DNA from: an uncultured Alphaproteobacteria bacterium | GTDB taxonomy: Bacteria; Pseudomonadota; Alphaproteobacteria; Rs-D84 | NCBI GenBank assembly: GCA_905234185.1 | Contig: CAJOGC010000004.1 | Span: forward strand, 1 to 64,000 | Length of the DNA: 64,000 nt | Reading direction: 5' to 3' | Shown here: piece after piece, positions 39,368-49,004 of the stretch | Numbering within the stretch: the first letter of the stretch is position 1 | How the letters are laid out: each line of letters starts with the position of its first letter | Position numbers and translations under genes: made by a program | The notes under the pieces: generated by a model | What the model was told of the DNA's origin: nothing | Database searches by the model: none | Seen by the model: the letters and a program-made list of their open reading frames with translations, nothing else

Positions 39368-40558
39368 TTAATTCCCGCTCTTTTGGAACTTCCAACCACG
39401 GAATGTTTTACCCGGTTTAACCGCCGCGGCACGTGGCGTCCGTATATCCCCACCAAATGTACATTGTCCCGCATTGTTCGCCGCAATATCATCGGCCGAC
39501 GCATCGGTCCAGTTAATCGTTATCACATTCGGTTCACATATTGCTGGACCACTAGTGGTCACCGAACCGAGAACAGCATTGCGAAAGATGAGAGAAATCG
39601 TGCTCGCGCTATTCATACCACCTGCGCATGACTCTGCACACCTGTTCGTGCAATAGGAAGCATCCGCGTAACGATCATAGAACACCCACGGGCCAGAAAG
39701 GCTCTGTGACCCACCGTTATATGGGGTATAACTCTCTACTTGGCACCAGCAAGATTTTCCAGTACCAAATTCTGGGGTCAAATTATCGATTTTGGTCACT
39801 TGGTCGCCTGTTGTGGCAGCAGAATTACTCAATGCGCCTTTACCACTTTGTGTGCTGCACAAGGCACGACCACGAAGCACACCCTTAGTGGTTCCGTAAT
39901 CTGTTGCCCAAGTGTTGTTTTCTGTTAAACCGTATGTGGATGCATTGCCATTTCCATCAGTCCCACCATTGTTCAAGTACGAGTATGCAGTGCCCCAATC
40001 TGTACCAATCGTTGGATTAAGGTCTGCTGATTGTGTGGTACTATGTGTATGATACCCATTTTCACATCCCGTCGCGCTACATGTATCAACACCGGCACCA
40101 TAGTAATCATTACCCGTCACCGCCGTTGAATGTGCAACATTTGTTGTCGTACATGCCTTATAACAATCAGTGTTCGCGGTTGCGCCGGCATCCGAACTTG
40201 TAAATCCACCGTCCAGGGTCGAACACGATGTTAACCCCTGGGCATTATTAGCGTCATAATAAACAGGATTGGCTAGTCCGGGACAGAAGTTCCCCGCCGT
40301 ACATGTTGCTGTGGCTTCCCCGGCCGCCGGCAGATATGTTCCCGCCGTGACTGTATAAGTATTATTCGTATAGTCCGCCGTCACATTGACCGAACCAGAA
40401 TATACACCCATATTGCCATATGTCGCCTGACCCGTGTATGTATAATCTTCTAACATATATTCATCGTTTGGAAATGTGGCCGATGTGTGACTGGGTTCCG
40501 CAAACGCGGGTGACGCAACAAACAATGTTGCAATACTTGTCAACACGACTTTCTTCAT
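39368..40558 (-). CDS. Secreted Cys-rich surface protein
   Basis: MKKVVLTSIATLFVASPAFA signal peptide; GVYSGS...GTYLPAAGEATATCTAGNFCPG module; C-terminal KTFRGWKFQ. Confidence 0.75.
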   Translation of the reverse strand: MKKVVLTSIATLFVASPAFAEPSHTSATFPNDEYMLEDYTYTGQATYGNMGVYSGSVNVTADYTNNTYTVTAGTYLPAAGEATATCTAGNFCPGLANPVYYDANNAQGLTSCSTLDGGFTSSDAGATANTDCYKACTTTNVAHSTAVTGNDYYGAGVDTCSATGCENGYHTHSTTQSADLNPTIGTDWGTAYSYLNNGGTDGNGNASTYGLTENNTWATDYGTTKGVLRGRALCSTQSGKGALSNSAATTGDQVTKIDNLTPEFGTGKSCWCQVESYTPYNGGSQSLSGPWVFYDRYADASYCTNRCAESCAGGMNSASTISLIFRNAVLGSVTTSGPAICEPNVITINWTDASADDIAANNAGQCTFGGDIRTPRAAAVKPGKTFRGWKFQKSGN

Positions 40559-40740
40559 ATGGAATCTCCCTTTTTCTTTCCTGTCGCGAATATTATACAA
40601 GAAAACACCAAATGGGTGCAATGTTTTTTTTCATTTTTTGTAAAATCGCCCCGCTCTATTTTGATTGGTACATAAAAAACTTGAATTATCGGGGGGTTAA
40701 ATATAAAATGCGGTGATATATGGTAATATGGAGCATGGTC

Positions 40741-43140
40741 ATGGCCGATGATATGAAAAGAATTCGTGAACGTGAGGAAAAGTGGCAACGCCGCTGGCGT
40801 GATGCGCGCGCTTTTGTGCCAAAGAACGATGGTAAATTGCCGAAATACTATAATTTAATAGAATTTCCGTTCCCGTCGGGGTCGGGTTTGCATGTTGGTC
40901 ACATGTTGCCATACACCGGAATGGATGTTATGGCGCGGTTTAAACGCGCGCGTGGCTATGATGTCCTTTACCCCATTGGATATGATTCAATGGGGATTTC
41001 GTCTGAAAAATATGCAACCAAGGTTGGCAAACACCCGCGCGATTCTGTGGCGGAACTGATTAAAATTTTCGAGAAAGATATTTCTGTTATGGGGTTGTCT
41101 TTTAATCCGGAATCGACCGTTGCAACATCTGATGCGGAATTTATTAAGTGGACCCAGTGGATGTTTATTCAGTTCTTTAATGCGGGGTTGGCATATAAGT
41201 CCGAATTGCCGATGAATTGGTGCCCGAATTGTAAAACAAATCTGACCAACGAAGAGTTGGAAGATGGTTGTTGTGAACGTTGTCACGGCCCGGTCGAAAA
41301 GAAAATGAAATTACAATGGAACCTGGCAATAACAAAATACGCGGACAGATTGATAGATGATTTGGCGTTGGTGGACTATCCGGAACGTGTTAAAACGCAA
41401 CAGATAAATTGGATTGGTCGTTCGTATGGTGCCGAAGTTGATTTCAAGGTTGGTGACGATTCGTTGACCGTTTACACCACGCGGGTCGATACTATTTATG
41501 GTGCGACCTTTGCCGTTATGGCGCCGGAACATCCGTTGGTTGAAAAGTGGTTGGATGAATTGAAAATCAATAACGATGCGGATGTACGGGAATATATTGC
41601 CGTGGCACGCGCAAAGTCTGAATTCGAACGGACGGACGTATCCAAGGAAAAAACAGGTGTCAAACTGGATGGTGTTATGGCGACAAATCCGTTTAATGGT
41701 CGTGACATTCCGATCTTTATTTCGGACTATGTTTTGACCGATTATGGGACAGGTGCAATTATGGCGGTGCCGGCACATGATTCGCGTGACTGGGATTTCG
41801 CAAAGAAGTTCGGACTGGAAATTATTCCTGTGTTGTCGGGGGGCGAACCGGGTCAGGTATGGGAAGGTGACGGCCAACATATTAATTCCGAATTTATGAA
41901 CGGTATGAACAAGGCGGATGCAATTGCGGCGGCGATTAAGTATGGAACCGAACGCGGTTTTGTGCGCGCGACCAAGAAATATAAATTAAAGGACTGGGGC
42001 TTTTCGCGCCAGATGTATTGGGGCGAACCGATTCCGTTGGTCCATTGTGATAAGTGCGGTTGGGTGCCGGTGCCAGAATCCGAATTGCCGTTGTTACAGC
42101 CGCACATGACCGATTATAAACCGACCGAGGACGGCGAAAGCCCCTTGGCGCGTGCAACCGATTGGGTAAATACAACATGCCCCAGATGTGGTGCGCCGGC
42201 GCAACGCGAAACGGATACTATGCCACAATGGGCGGGTTCGTCGTGGTATTTTATGCGATACCTGGACCCGCATAATGACACTGAATTTTGCTCGCGGGCT
42301 CAGTTAGATAAATGGATGCCGGTCGACCATTATAATGGCGGCATGGAACATACGACGCGTCACCTGCTCTATTCGCGATTCTGGTATAAAGCATTGTATG
42401 ATTTGGGGTTCGTTCCGGGGGTTGAACCGTATAAAAAAAGAACCAGCAGCGGCTTGCTGATGGGGGCGGACGGTGTGAAAATGTCTAAATCACGCGGTAA
42501 TGTTGTCCCGTCGACCGACGCGGTGAATCGTGCCGGTGCCGATGCGTGCCGTATGACGATTTTATCACTTGGCCCATGGGAACAGAACGTTAATTGGTCC
42601 GAGGGAACCCTGGCCGGCGTGCAACGTTTCCTTAAACGCGTGGAAAATATGTCCGATAATTTGACAGATGATGCTATGACTGCTGAACAAGAACGGCTGA
42701 TGAATCAATTAATTGCCGATGTGACCGAACGAATCGACGGAATGAAGTTTAACACTGCTATTTCCGCGATGATGGAATATATTAATGCGTTTCCGGGCGG
42801 TAAAATGCCCCGCCCCGCCTATGTGGCGCTGATTCGTGTACTGAACCCATTTGCACCGCATTTAACCGAAGAAATGTGGGAAAAATTGGGCAATAAAACG
42901 ATGTTGACGTTGTCCGATTGGCCGACATATGACGAATCGAAATTGGCGAAAAACGATATGACAATCGTTGTGTCGATAAATGGCAAGCGCGCAAATGACT
43001 TTGTCGTGCCGGTGGGTGCGACCGAATCTGAAATAACCGATGCCGCAAAATCGGCGGCGGGCGCAAAACTGAACGGCGCAACAATAATAAAAACAATCGT
43101 TGTCCCGAACAAGTTAGTTAATTTTGTGATAAAGAAATAA
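40741..43140 (+). CDS. leuS: Leucyl-tRNA synthetase
   Basis: EFPFPSGSGLHVGHMLPYTGMDV, NWCPNCKTNLTNEELEDGCCERCHG, KMSKSRGNVV. Confidence 0.97.
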   Translation: MADDMKRIREREEKWQRRWRDARAFVPKNDGKLPKYYNLIEFPFPSGSGLHVGHMLPYTGMDVMARFKRARGYDVLYPIGYDSMGISSEKYATKVGKHPRDSVAELIKIFEKDISVMGLSFNPESTVATSDAEFIKWTQWMFIQFFNAGLAYKSELPMNWCPNCKTNLTNEELEDGCCERCHGPVEKKMKLQWNLAITKYADRLIDDLALVDYPERVKTQQINWIGRSYGAEVDFKVGDDSLTVYTTRVDTIYGATFAVMAPEHPLVEKWLDELKINNDADVREYIAVARAKSEFERTDVSKEKTGVKLDGVMATNPFNGRDIPIFISDYVLTDYGTGAIMAVPAHDSRDWDFAKKFGLEIIPVLSGGEPGQVWEGDGQHINSEFMNGMNKADAIAAAIKYGTERGFVRATKKYKLKDWGFSRQMYWGEPIPLVHCDKCGWVPVPESELPLLQPHMTDYKPTEDGESPLARATDWVNTTCPRCGAPAQRETDTMPQWAGSSWYFMRYLDPHNDTEFCSRAQLDKWMPVDHYNGGMEHTTRHLLYSRFWYKALYDLGFVPGVEPYKKRTSSGLLMGADGVKMSKSRGNVVPSTDAVNRAGADACRMTILSLGPWEQNVNWSEGTLAGVQRFLKRVENMSDNLTDDAMTAEQERLMNQLIADVTERIDGMKFNTAISAMMEYINAFPGGKMPRPAYVALIRVLNPFAPHLTEEMWEKLGNKTMLTLSDWPTYDESKLAKNDMTIVVSINGKRANDFVVPVGATESEITDAAKSAAGAKLNGATIIKTIVVPNKLVNFVIKK

Positions 43141-43166
43141 AAAACGGGGTGGTGCCCCGTTTTTGC
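43139..43166. terminator. Hairpin terminator
   Basis: aaaaaacggggtggtgccccgtttttgc. Confidence 0.85.
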
Positions 43167-43183
43167 TAACCGTTAATCACTAA

Positions 43184-43630
43184 CTAAGAAATCTTTTCGA
43201 TTCGACGGATGCGGCGTTCGCAATCGTCAAATGGGCTTTCCAAGAAAGTTTGAACACATACAAAAGCCATTTCAATATCAATATCGTCCGCGGCCAATGC
43301 AATTACATTTATATCGTCATGAAAACGGTCGTCACGTGCCTGGTCTGGGCGGTCGCAACGCGACGCACGAATGTGGCGGAAACGATTCGCCGCAATCATT
43401 ATGCCCGCACCCGTGCCACAGATAAGAATCCCACGTGATTTCGGATCGTCCGCCATTGCTTCGGCTAATTTTGCGGCGACATCTGGATAGTCAACCGGTG
43501 TATTCAAATCGTCGGTGCCCAGGTTTACAACCATATACCCCGCCGCATTCAGCATTTCAATCAGATACAATTTCAGCCCCACCCCACGATGATCGGCGGC
43601 AATGTAAACTTTGGATACAGTCTTATTCAT
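43184..43630 (-). CDS. rpiB: Ribose-5-phosphate isomerase B (RpiB/LacAB family)
   Basis: IAADHRGVGLK, VDYPDVA, GILICGTGAGIMIAANRF. Confidence 0.93.
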   Translation of the reverse strand: MNKTVSKVYIAADHRGVGLKLYLIEMLNAAGYMVVNLGTDDLNTPVDYPDVAAKLAEAMADDPKSRGILICGTGAGIMIAANRFRHIRASRCDRPDQARDDRFHDDINVIALAADDIDIEMAFVCVQTFLESPFDDCERRIRRIEKIS

Positions 43631-43985
43631 GTTTTTTATCCTTCGCGTCTTTGCGTTTTGTTAATTTGCATTCCAGTGCGGTGTTTGCGGTTATGTTTAA
43701 TGTGCGGTAAGACAATTCGCCGCGCATTTGGGCCGCACTGAACATATTTGCATTATTCACGGTCGCCGGGCCGTCCAATGTGCCGTGCAAGAACAAATTA
43801 TCAGCAACGATTGCACCCTCGACCACGCCCCCGCGGCCAATTACGACGGTTGTTGCGGTAATGTCGCCAACGATGTGCCCGTGAATCTGAACCGTGTGGT
43901 CAGTTTTTATATCGCCGTTAACATGGCACCCCGCCCCGATGACGGTTGGTGATTGTTTCTCACTTGAATTAGTAAATGCCAACAT
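43623..43985 (-). CDS. Bactofilin
   Basis: VIGAGCHVNGDIKTDHTVQIHGHIVGDITATTVVIGRGGVVEGAIVADNL. Confidence 0.9.
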   Translation of the reverse strand: MLAFTNSSEKQSPTVIGAGCHVNGDIKTDHTVQIHGHIVGDITATTVVIGRGGVVEGAIVADNLFLHGTLDGPATVNNANMFSAAQMRGELSYRTLNITANTALECKLTKRKDAKDKKHE

Positions 43986-44000
43986 TCCCCTATCCTTTCC

Positions 44001-45278
44001 TTATTCTTTTATAAACTTGCTTGGGTCAAACGGTTCACCCTTGTATCGAATTTCATAGTGCAAGTGTGGCCCCGTTGAACGTCCAGATGAACCGCCAAGT
44101 CCCACGACCGTGCCCGGACGAACCCAATCGCCACGTGCAACGGTTGCGCGCGATAAGTGTGCGTATAGTGTGGTAAAGCCCAATCCGTGGTCTATTTCCA
44201 CCGTTAAACCGTATCCGACACGTTCGCCCGCCGATATTACACGACCCGGGGCGACCGCCATCAATTCCGTGCCAATTTTGCCGGCAAAGTCAATTCCACG
44301 ATGCTTTTTGGGTTTGCCGGTAAATGGATCTTTGCGGGTACCATAGTTAGATGTCACGCGGACATCGCGTATCGGTGCACCAATCGGTAATATGCGTGAC
44401 ATCTTGGTCAGGCCGTTCCACAATTCCAATCCGTCCGCCAATTTTTGATATTTTGGATCCATTCCTTTGTCCATGGTCAGCGGATTAAATGCCGCACCAA
44501 CCAAAGAATTTGCGTATTTATTTGCGCGTTCAACCAAATCACGTTCGTTCAGCCCCAATGTGGCGATTGTTCCGTTTATCTTTTTAATATTCTGGCGTAG
44601 TTCGTCCACATGTTCGTTTGTCATTTTTGCGACCGTTTCAACAATTTGAGAATCCGCAGTGGCAATTTGTTGAACATTTTCGGCAATCAGGTCGCTTTGT
44701 TTACGTAAAGCCTCGTTTTCGGCGCGGGTAATTTCGTATTCAACAGACAATTCCGCCAATTTTGTGTATTCCGGTGCATAGTCCGCGTTGGTGAACATTT
44801 CGGTCAAACGCGTCCGTAAGAAATCCATTTCACCCCATGTTTTCAAACGATTGTTCAGTAATTCTTCCTTTTGCGCATCGGTCAATTTGTCGGCGTGCAA
44901 TATTTTGTCGTCTGTCACGTTTAAATTACGGGTTAATTCGTTGAATTTAGTCAAATAAGTTTGTAAATCGGCCATGTGCCGATCGTGTGTGGCACGCATT
45001 TCCTCTATCTGGGCGGTACGCATTTGCAACATGGGACGATGGTAAACAAATACATATGTCGACCATGACGCCCAAACAATCAAACCCGTCTTGCCACAGA
45101 ATTTTGTAAAGCGCCAGAAACTGTTTTGTTGGTATGTATAAACATTGCCGCGCGGAATATCCATAACGGTAAATTCGCGTGGCGGGAAAATGCGTGTAAT
45201 CACGCGCCACAGTGCCCGAAACGGCCATGTGATAAGCGACCACAGCGATGAAAAATATCGTGCAATAAAACTTAACAT
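44001..45278 (-). CDS. M23 family metallopeptidase (membrane anchored, coiled coil)
   Basis: TSNYGTRKDPFTGKPKKHRGIDFAGKIGT, YGLTVEIDHGLGFTTLYAHL, STGPHLHYEIR. Confidence 0.95.
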   Translation of the reverse strand: MLSFIARYFSSLWSLITWPFRALWRVITRIFPPREFTVMDIPRGNVYTYQQNSFWRFTKFCGKTGLIVWASWSTYVFVYHRPMLQMRTAQIEEMRATHDRHMADLQTYLTKFNELTRNLNVTDDKILHADKLTDAQKEELLNNRLKTWGEMDFLRTRLTEMFTNADYAPEYTKLAELSVEYEITRAENEALRKQSDLIAENVQQIATADSQIVETVAKMTNEHVDELRQNIKKINGTIATLGLNERDLVERANKYANSLVGAAFNPLTMDKGMDPKYQKLADGLELWNGLTKMSRILPIGAPIRDVRVTSNYGTRKDPFTGKPKKHRGIDFAGKIGTELMAVAPGRVISAGERVGYGLTVEIDHGLGFTTLYAHLSRATVARGDWVRPGTVVGLGGSSGRSTGPHLHYEIRYKGEPFDPSKFIKE

Positions 45279-45982
45279 TGTGAGTCTAGTTTAGCCAATG
45301 TATCAGAAATAGTCAAGCCATCACGTAATATCATTTCGCAATTCATGGCCAGGCCGTCAAATACGCTTGTCGGACCGTGTGTCCCAACGCGGGCGCGGAT
45401 TATAACGCGTTCGGCAGTGTGTTTGTTGCTGAATAATGGAAATATTGTTATGTCGCCACACACCGGGTTCAGTGCCGAAATAATGTCTGATACGGCACCT
45501 GCGTCGACAATTGTGCAAAATGTTCCGCGTGGGCGGACGCGCGCAACCGATTTTTTTGTCCATTTAACCAAATCAACATTATGGTGTGCGTTATGGGCCG
45601 CGGGTGTACCCCGAAAATACGGTGGATTTGTTATAACAATATCAAATGTTCGTGGGGTGCGCCAATTCATAATATCGGCATTTATTAATTCAATGGTTCT
45701 ATTATTAAGTGTGGCGTTTTTGGCGCACTGGGTCAACATAGTATCTGATATATCTAGGCCTGTGGCAGACTTAATATCCGAATTAGCCATCAAACACAAA
45801 ATCGCCCCACCCGTTCCAACACCAATGTCCAGAACCGTTTTTGCGTGTATGTGCGCAACCGCCGCCGCCAACCACACCGCATCGGACGTCGGGTTATAGG
45901 TGCCACGATAAAACGCGGCACGTCCCCCCAACATGGTAAAAATATCTTGTTTTTCGGACATGTCTGTATAATAATCCAACAA
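45272..45982 (-). CDS. TrmN6-like SAM-dependent (tRNA adenine-N6) methyltransferase
   Basis: VLDIGVGTGGAILCL, DIVITNPPYF. Confidence 0.85.
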   Translation of the reverse strand: MLDYYTDMSEKQDIFTMLGGRAAFYRGTYNPTSDAVWLAAAVAHIHAKTVLDIGVGTGGAILCLMANSDIKSATGLDISDTMLTQCAKNATLNNRTIELINADIMNWRTPRTFDIVITNPPYFRGTPAAHNAHHNVDLVKWTKKSVARVRPRGTFCTIVDAGAVSDIISALNPVCGDITIFPLFSNKHTAERVIIRARVGTHGPTSVFDGLAMNCEMILRDGLTISDTLAKLDSQC

Positions 45983-45999
45983 AAGAAAAAGGCAAGTTT

Positions 46000-46980
46000 A
46001 TGTTTGATGATGCGATTATAGTACAAAGCGCGATAAGCGCGTTCAATAATGCCGCACTGGTGGCACCTGCGTTTTTTTGGTCGGCATTGTTGACATTGCC
46101 TTTGTATGCAATTGTTTGGGCCATGGGGGGAAAGATTGCGGAATATTTACACTGGTCACATGGAAATATAATCGCGCGTTCCGCGCTGTGGACGGTTATT
46201 ATCACGATTGGATGGGTTGTTTTATTCGGTGGTAATTATGCCGTGTTGCGGGATGATACATCGACATTGCCGTTTATGATTGCCGCAATAACATTTGTTT
46301 CGTTTGTATTTATCGGATCTTACACTCGTGATATTAAGTGGTGGCGACGGGAACATATTGCCTATGTCATGTTGGTGCTGTTTGCATTGGGGGTGTCTGA
46401 TACGCATATTTGGTGGGGACCGTTGATGCAGATTGGTGCGGCATTTTTTGGCTTTTTTGTTGGTCGAACATCAAAGGTTGAAATGCCCGCAATACCCGGT
46501 GTCTTGCTTGTGATGGGGGCAACTGTGACGGCAATGCTGATGCAGCCAGAATACTTTCGATTTGGTCAGTTGGGTAATTTGACGTGGGTTCATTTGTTTG
46601 CGGTTTTATTATTTGGAATGCTTGTTGCGGCGACTTTGGCGGTTCGGAATATAAATGCACGTGGACGCATTCATAACAGTGCGCATATTAAATTAAGGTG
46701 GATGATACGGTTTGTTTGTGCACTGGGGATTGGTCTTTTTATTATGACGGAGTCTGTGCCTGTATTTATTGGTGTGGCGGTGGCGGTGTTCTTGCTGGTC
46801 GCATTGAATGTATGGCACGCAAAAAAAATTCCCGGCGTAATGGGCGATAAATTGTTTGCGTTATCTGTTGTATTATTCGGGATTCTTACCACTATGCCCG
46901 TGATAACGGCCATTGGCATAATATGTTTTGTTAATATGCCGCAACTTGATTTTGGGCATGAAATCAGCCGTTTGTTATAA
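46000..46980 (+). CDS. Polytopic membrane protein of unknown function
   Basis: About nine hydrophobic segments. Confidence 0.65.
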   Translation: MFDDAIIVQSAISAFNNAALVAPAFFWSALLTLPLYAIVWAMGGKIAEYLHWSHGNIIARSALWTVIITIGWVVLFGGNYAVLRDDTSTLPFMIAAITFVSFVFIGSYTRDIKWWRREHIAYVMLVLFALGVSDTHIWWGPLMQIGAAFFGFFVGRTSKVEMPAIPGVLLVMGATVTAMLMQPEYFRFGQLGNLTWVHLFAVLLFGMLVAATLAVRNINARGRIHNSAHIKLRWMIRFVCALGIGLFIMTESVPVFIGVAVAVFLLVALNVWHAKKIPGVMGDKLFALSVVLFGILTTMPVITAIGIICFVNMPQLDFGHEISRLL

Positions 46981-47059
46981 TTGGTTATATTTATTTAATA
47001 CCATTTATTTGCTTAATTAGTTATGATTACAAGTGAAAATATAACAAAAGAGCAATAAA

Positions 47060-47863
47060 ATGAGTACAATACATCCAACCGCGATAATTCACGACGGGGC
47101 CGTTTTGGGGACCGATTGTAAAATCGGGCCTAATTGCATCGTTGGACCCAATGTCATATTGGGCGATCGTGTGGAATTGATTTCTAATGTGGTCATAGAT
47201 GGAAAAACATCGATTGGTGACGATACAATAGTGTATCCGTTCGCGGTTCTTGGCGTAATGAGCCAGGATTTAAAATGGCAAGATGAATCCGCAATGACGG
47301 GTTTGCGAATTGGAAAACGGTGTCGTATTCGTGAATATGTGACAATTCATTCCGGAACCCCGGCATCAGACGGAACCGAAATTGGTGATGATTGCCAGAT
47401 TATGGTTAATGCACATGTTGGACATGATTGCAAGGTGGGAAACAATGTGGTTATGTCTAACCTGGTACAGGTTGCCGGACATGTAGAGATAGAAGATTTT
47501 GTTATTTTGTCCGGTGGGGTTATGGTATTACAGTTTTCACGCATCGGGCGCAATGCCTTTGTGGCCGGTATGACCGGGGTCACAAACGATGTTTTGCCAT
47601 ATGCTATATACGAAGGTAATCCACGCGCTGTATATCGCACAATAAATCGCGTTGGGTTGATGCGACACGGATTTACGAACGAAGATATGCATGCCATTCA
47701 TGCGGTGTATACCGCGGTATTTCGTGGAACCGAAGGCACCGTTTCCGAACGACTTGCACGGGTTCGCAAAGAAGTGAAAAATAATAAATATGCCATGGAT
47801 GCCATAGACTTTATCGAAAATCGTTCAAAACGCGGCATCGGCACATCACAAAATGCAGAATAA
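47060..47863 (+). CDS. lpxA: UDP-N-acetylglucosamine acyltransferase
   Basis: Hexapeptide repeats; IHPTAIIHDGAVLG, REYVTIHSGT, NVVMSNLVQVAGHVEIEDFVILSGG. Confidence 0.96.
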   Translation: MSTIHPTAIIHDGAVLGTDCKIGPNCIVGPNVILGDRVELISNVVIDGKTSIGDDTIVYPFAVLGVMSQDLKWQDESAMTGLRIGKRCRIREYVTIHSGTPASDGTEIGDDCQIMVNAHVGHDCKVGNNVVMSNLVQVAGHVEIEDFVILSGGVMVLQFSRIGRNAFVAGMTGVTNDVLPYAIYEGNPRAVYRTINRVGLMRHGFTNEDMHAIHAVYTAVFRGTEGTVSERLARVRKEVKNNKYAMDAIDFIENRSKRGIGTSQNAE

Positions 47864-48980
47864 AAAGTTGAAAATATTTATTATCGCGGGTGAAGTATCC
47901 GGGGATGTTTTGGGGGCAAAGATTATGCACGAAATGCCACACACAACATTCGTTGGTGTTGGTGGTGAAAATATGAAGCGTGCCGGATTAAAATCGTTAT
48001 TCCCTATTTCGGATTTGGCGGTTATGGGGGCCATAGAGGTTGTTGCGCATGCGCGTACATTGACACGGCGTATTCGTGAAACGGCTGATGCAATTATCGA
48101 TGAAAAGCCAGATTTGGTTTTAACGATTGACTCACCCGGATTTGCACGCAGTGTTGTTGGGCGGTTGCGTAAATCGCGCGCCGGCCAGAAACTTGTTGCA
48201 AATGGGTTGCGTTTTTATCATGTTGTTGCGCCCCAGGTTTGGGCATGGCGTCCAACGCGGGCAAAGAAATATGCGCGGACTTTTGATAAACTTTATGCGT
48301 TTTTTGATTTTGAACTGCCCTATTTCACTAAATATGGATTGGCAACGGTGGCGGTCGGGCATCCGATTTCAGATGGTCTGGTCGGTAAAAGATATACAGG
48401 AAATAACAGCAAAATAATCACATTGATTCCCGGCAGTCGCATGTCCGAAGTGCGGCGTTTGATGCCGATTTTTCGTGATGTGGCCCGGACGCTTCATGTC
48501 AATGATGGTGGCTACAGGTTTGTGATACCAACCGTTGAAACGACACGGGAATACATTGCAAACAATGTAAAAAATTGGGGTATTCCGGTCGATTTGGTCG
48601 ATTCTGACAAACGATACGATTTATATTGCAAAACATATATTGCGATTGCGGCCAGTGGAACGGTTTCCGCGGAACTGGCGATGATTCATGTTCCAACAAT
48701 AGTTGTTTATCGTATGAATCCGATAACGGTGTGGTTGGCGCGACGTGTTATACGCATTCGTTGGGCATCGTTGGTAAATATATTATTAAATCGCGGTGTG
48801 TATCCAGAACTTCTGGGGGCGGATGCCAACGCGAAGAATATACTGTCATGTTTTTCTGATTTGACCAATGTTGGAATGCGTCGGAAAATGATTAATGATT
48901 TAGCGGATGCCGATAAATTGTGGCAAAAGTCTGGTAAAGTCCCGGCAAAAATCATAGCAAATGATTTGACCAAGAATTAA
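47853..48980 (+). CDS. lpxB: Lipid-A-disaccharide synthase
   Basis: IIAGEVSGDVLGAKIM, FPISDLAVMGAIEV, PQVWAWRPTRAKK, LIPGSRMSEVRRLMP; overlaps lpxA. Confidence 0.96.
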   Translation: MQNKKLKIFIIAGEVSGDVLGAKIMHEMPHTTFVGVGGENMKRAGLKSLFPISDLAVMGAIEVVAHARTLTRRIRETADAIIDEKPDLVLTIDSPGFARSVVGRLRKSRAGQKLVANGLRFYHVVAPQVWAWRPTRAKKYARTFDKLYAFFDFELPYFTKYGLATVAVGHPISDGLVGKRYTGNNSKIITLIPGSRMSEVRRLMPIFRDVARTLHVNDGGYRFVIPTVETTREYIANNVKNWGIPVDLVDSDKRYDLYCKTYIAIAASGTVSAELAMIHVPTIVVYRMNPITVWLARRVIRIRWASLVNILLNRGVYPELLGADANAKNILSCFSDLTNVGMRRKMINDLADADKLWQKSGKVPAKIIANDLTKN

Positions 48981-49004
48981 TTAAAATAGAAAACGACAAT
49001 TATC

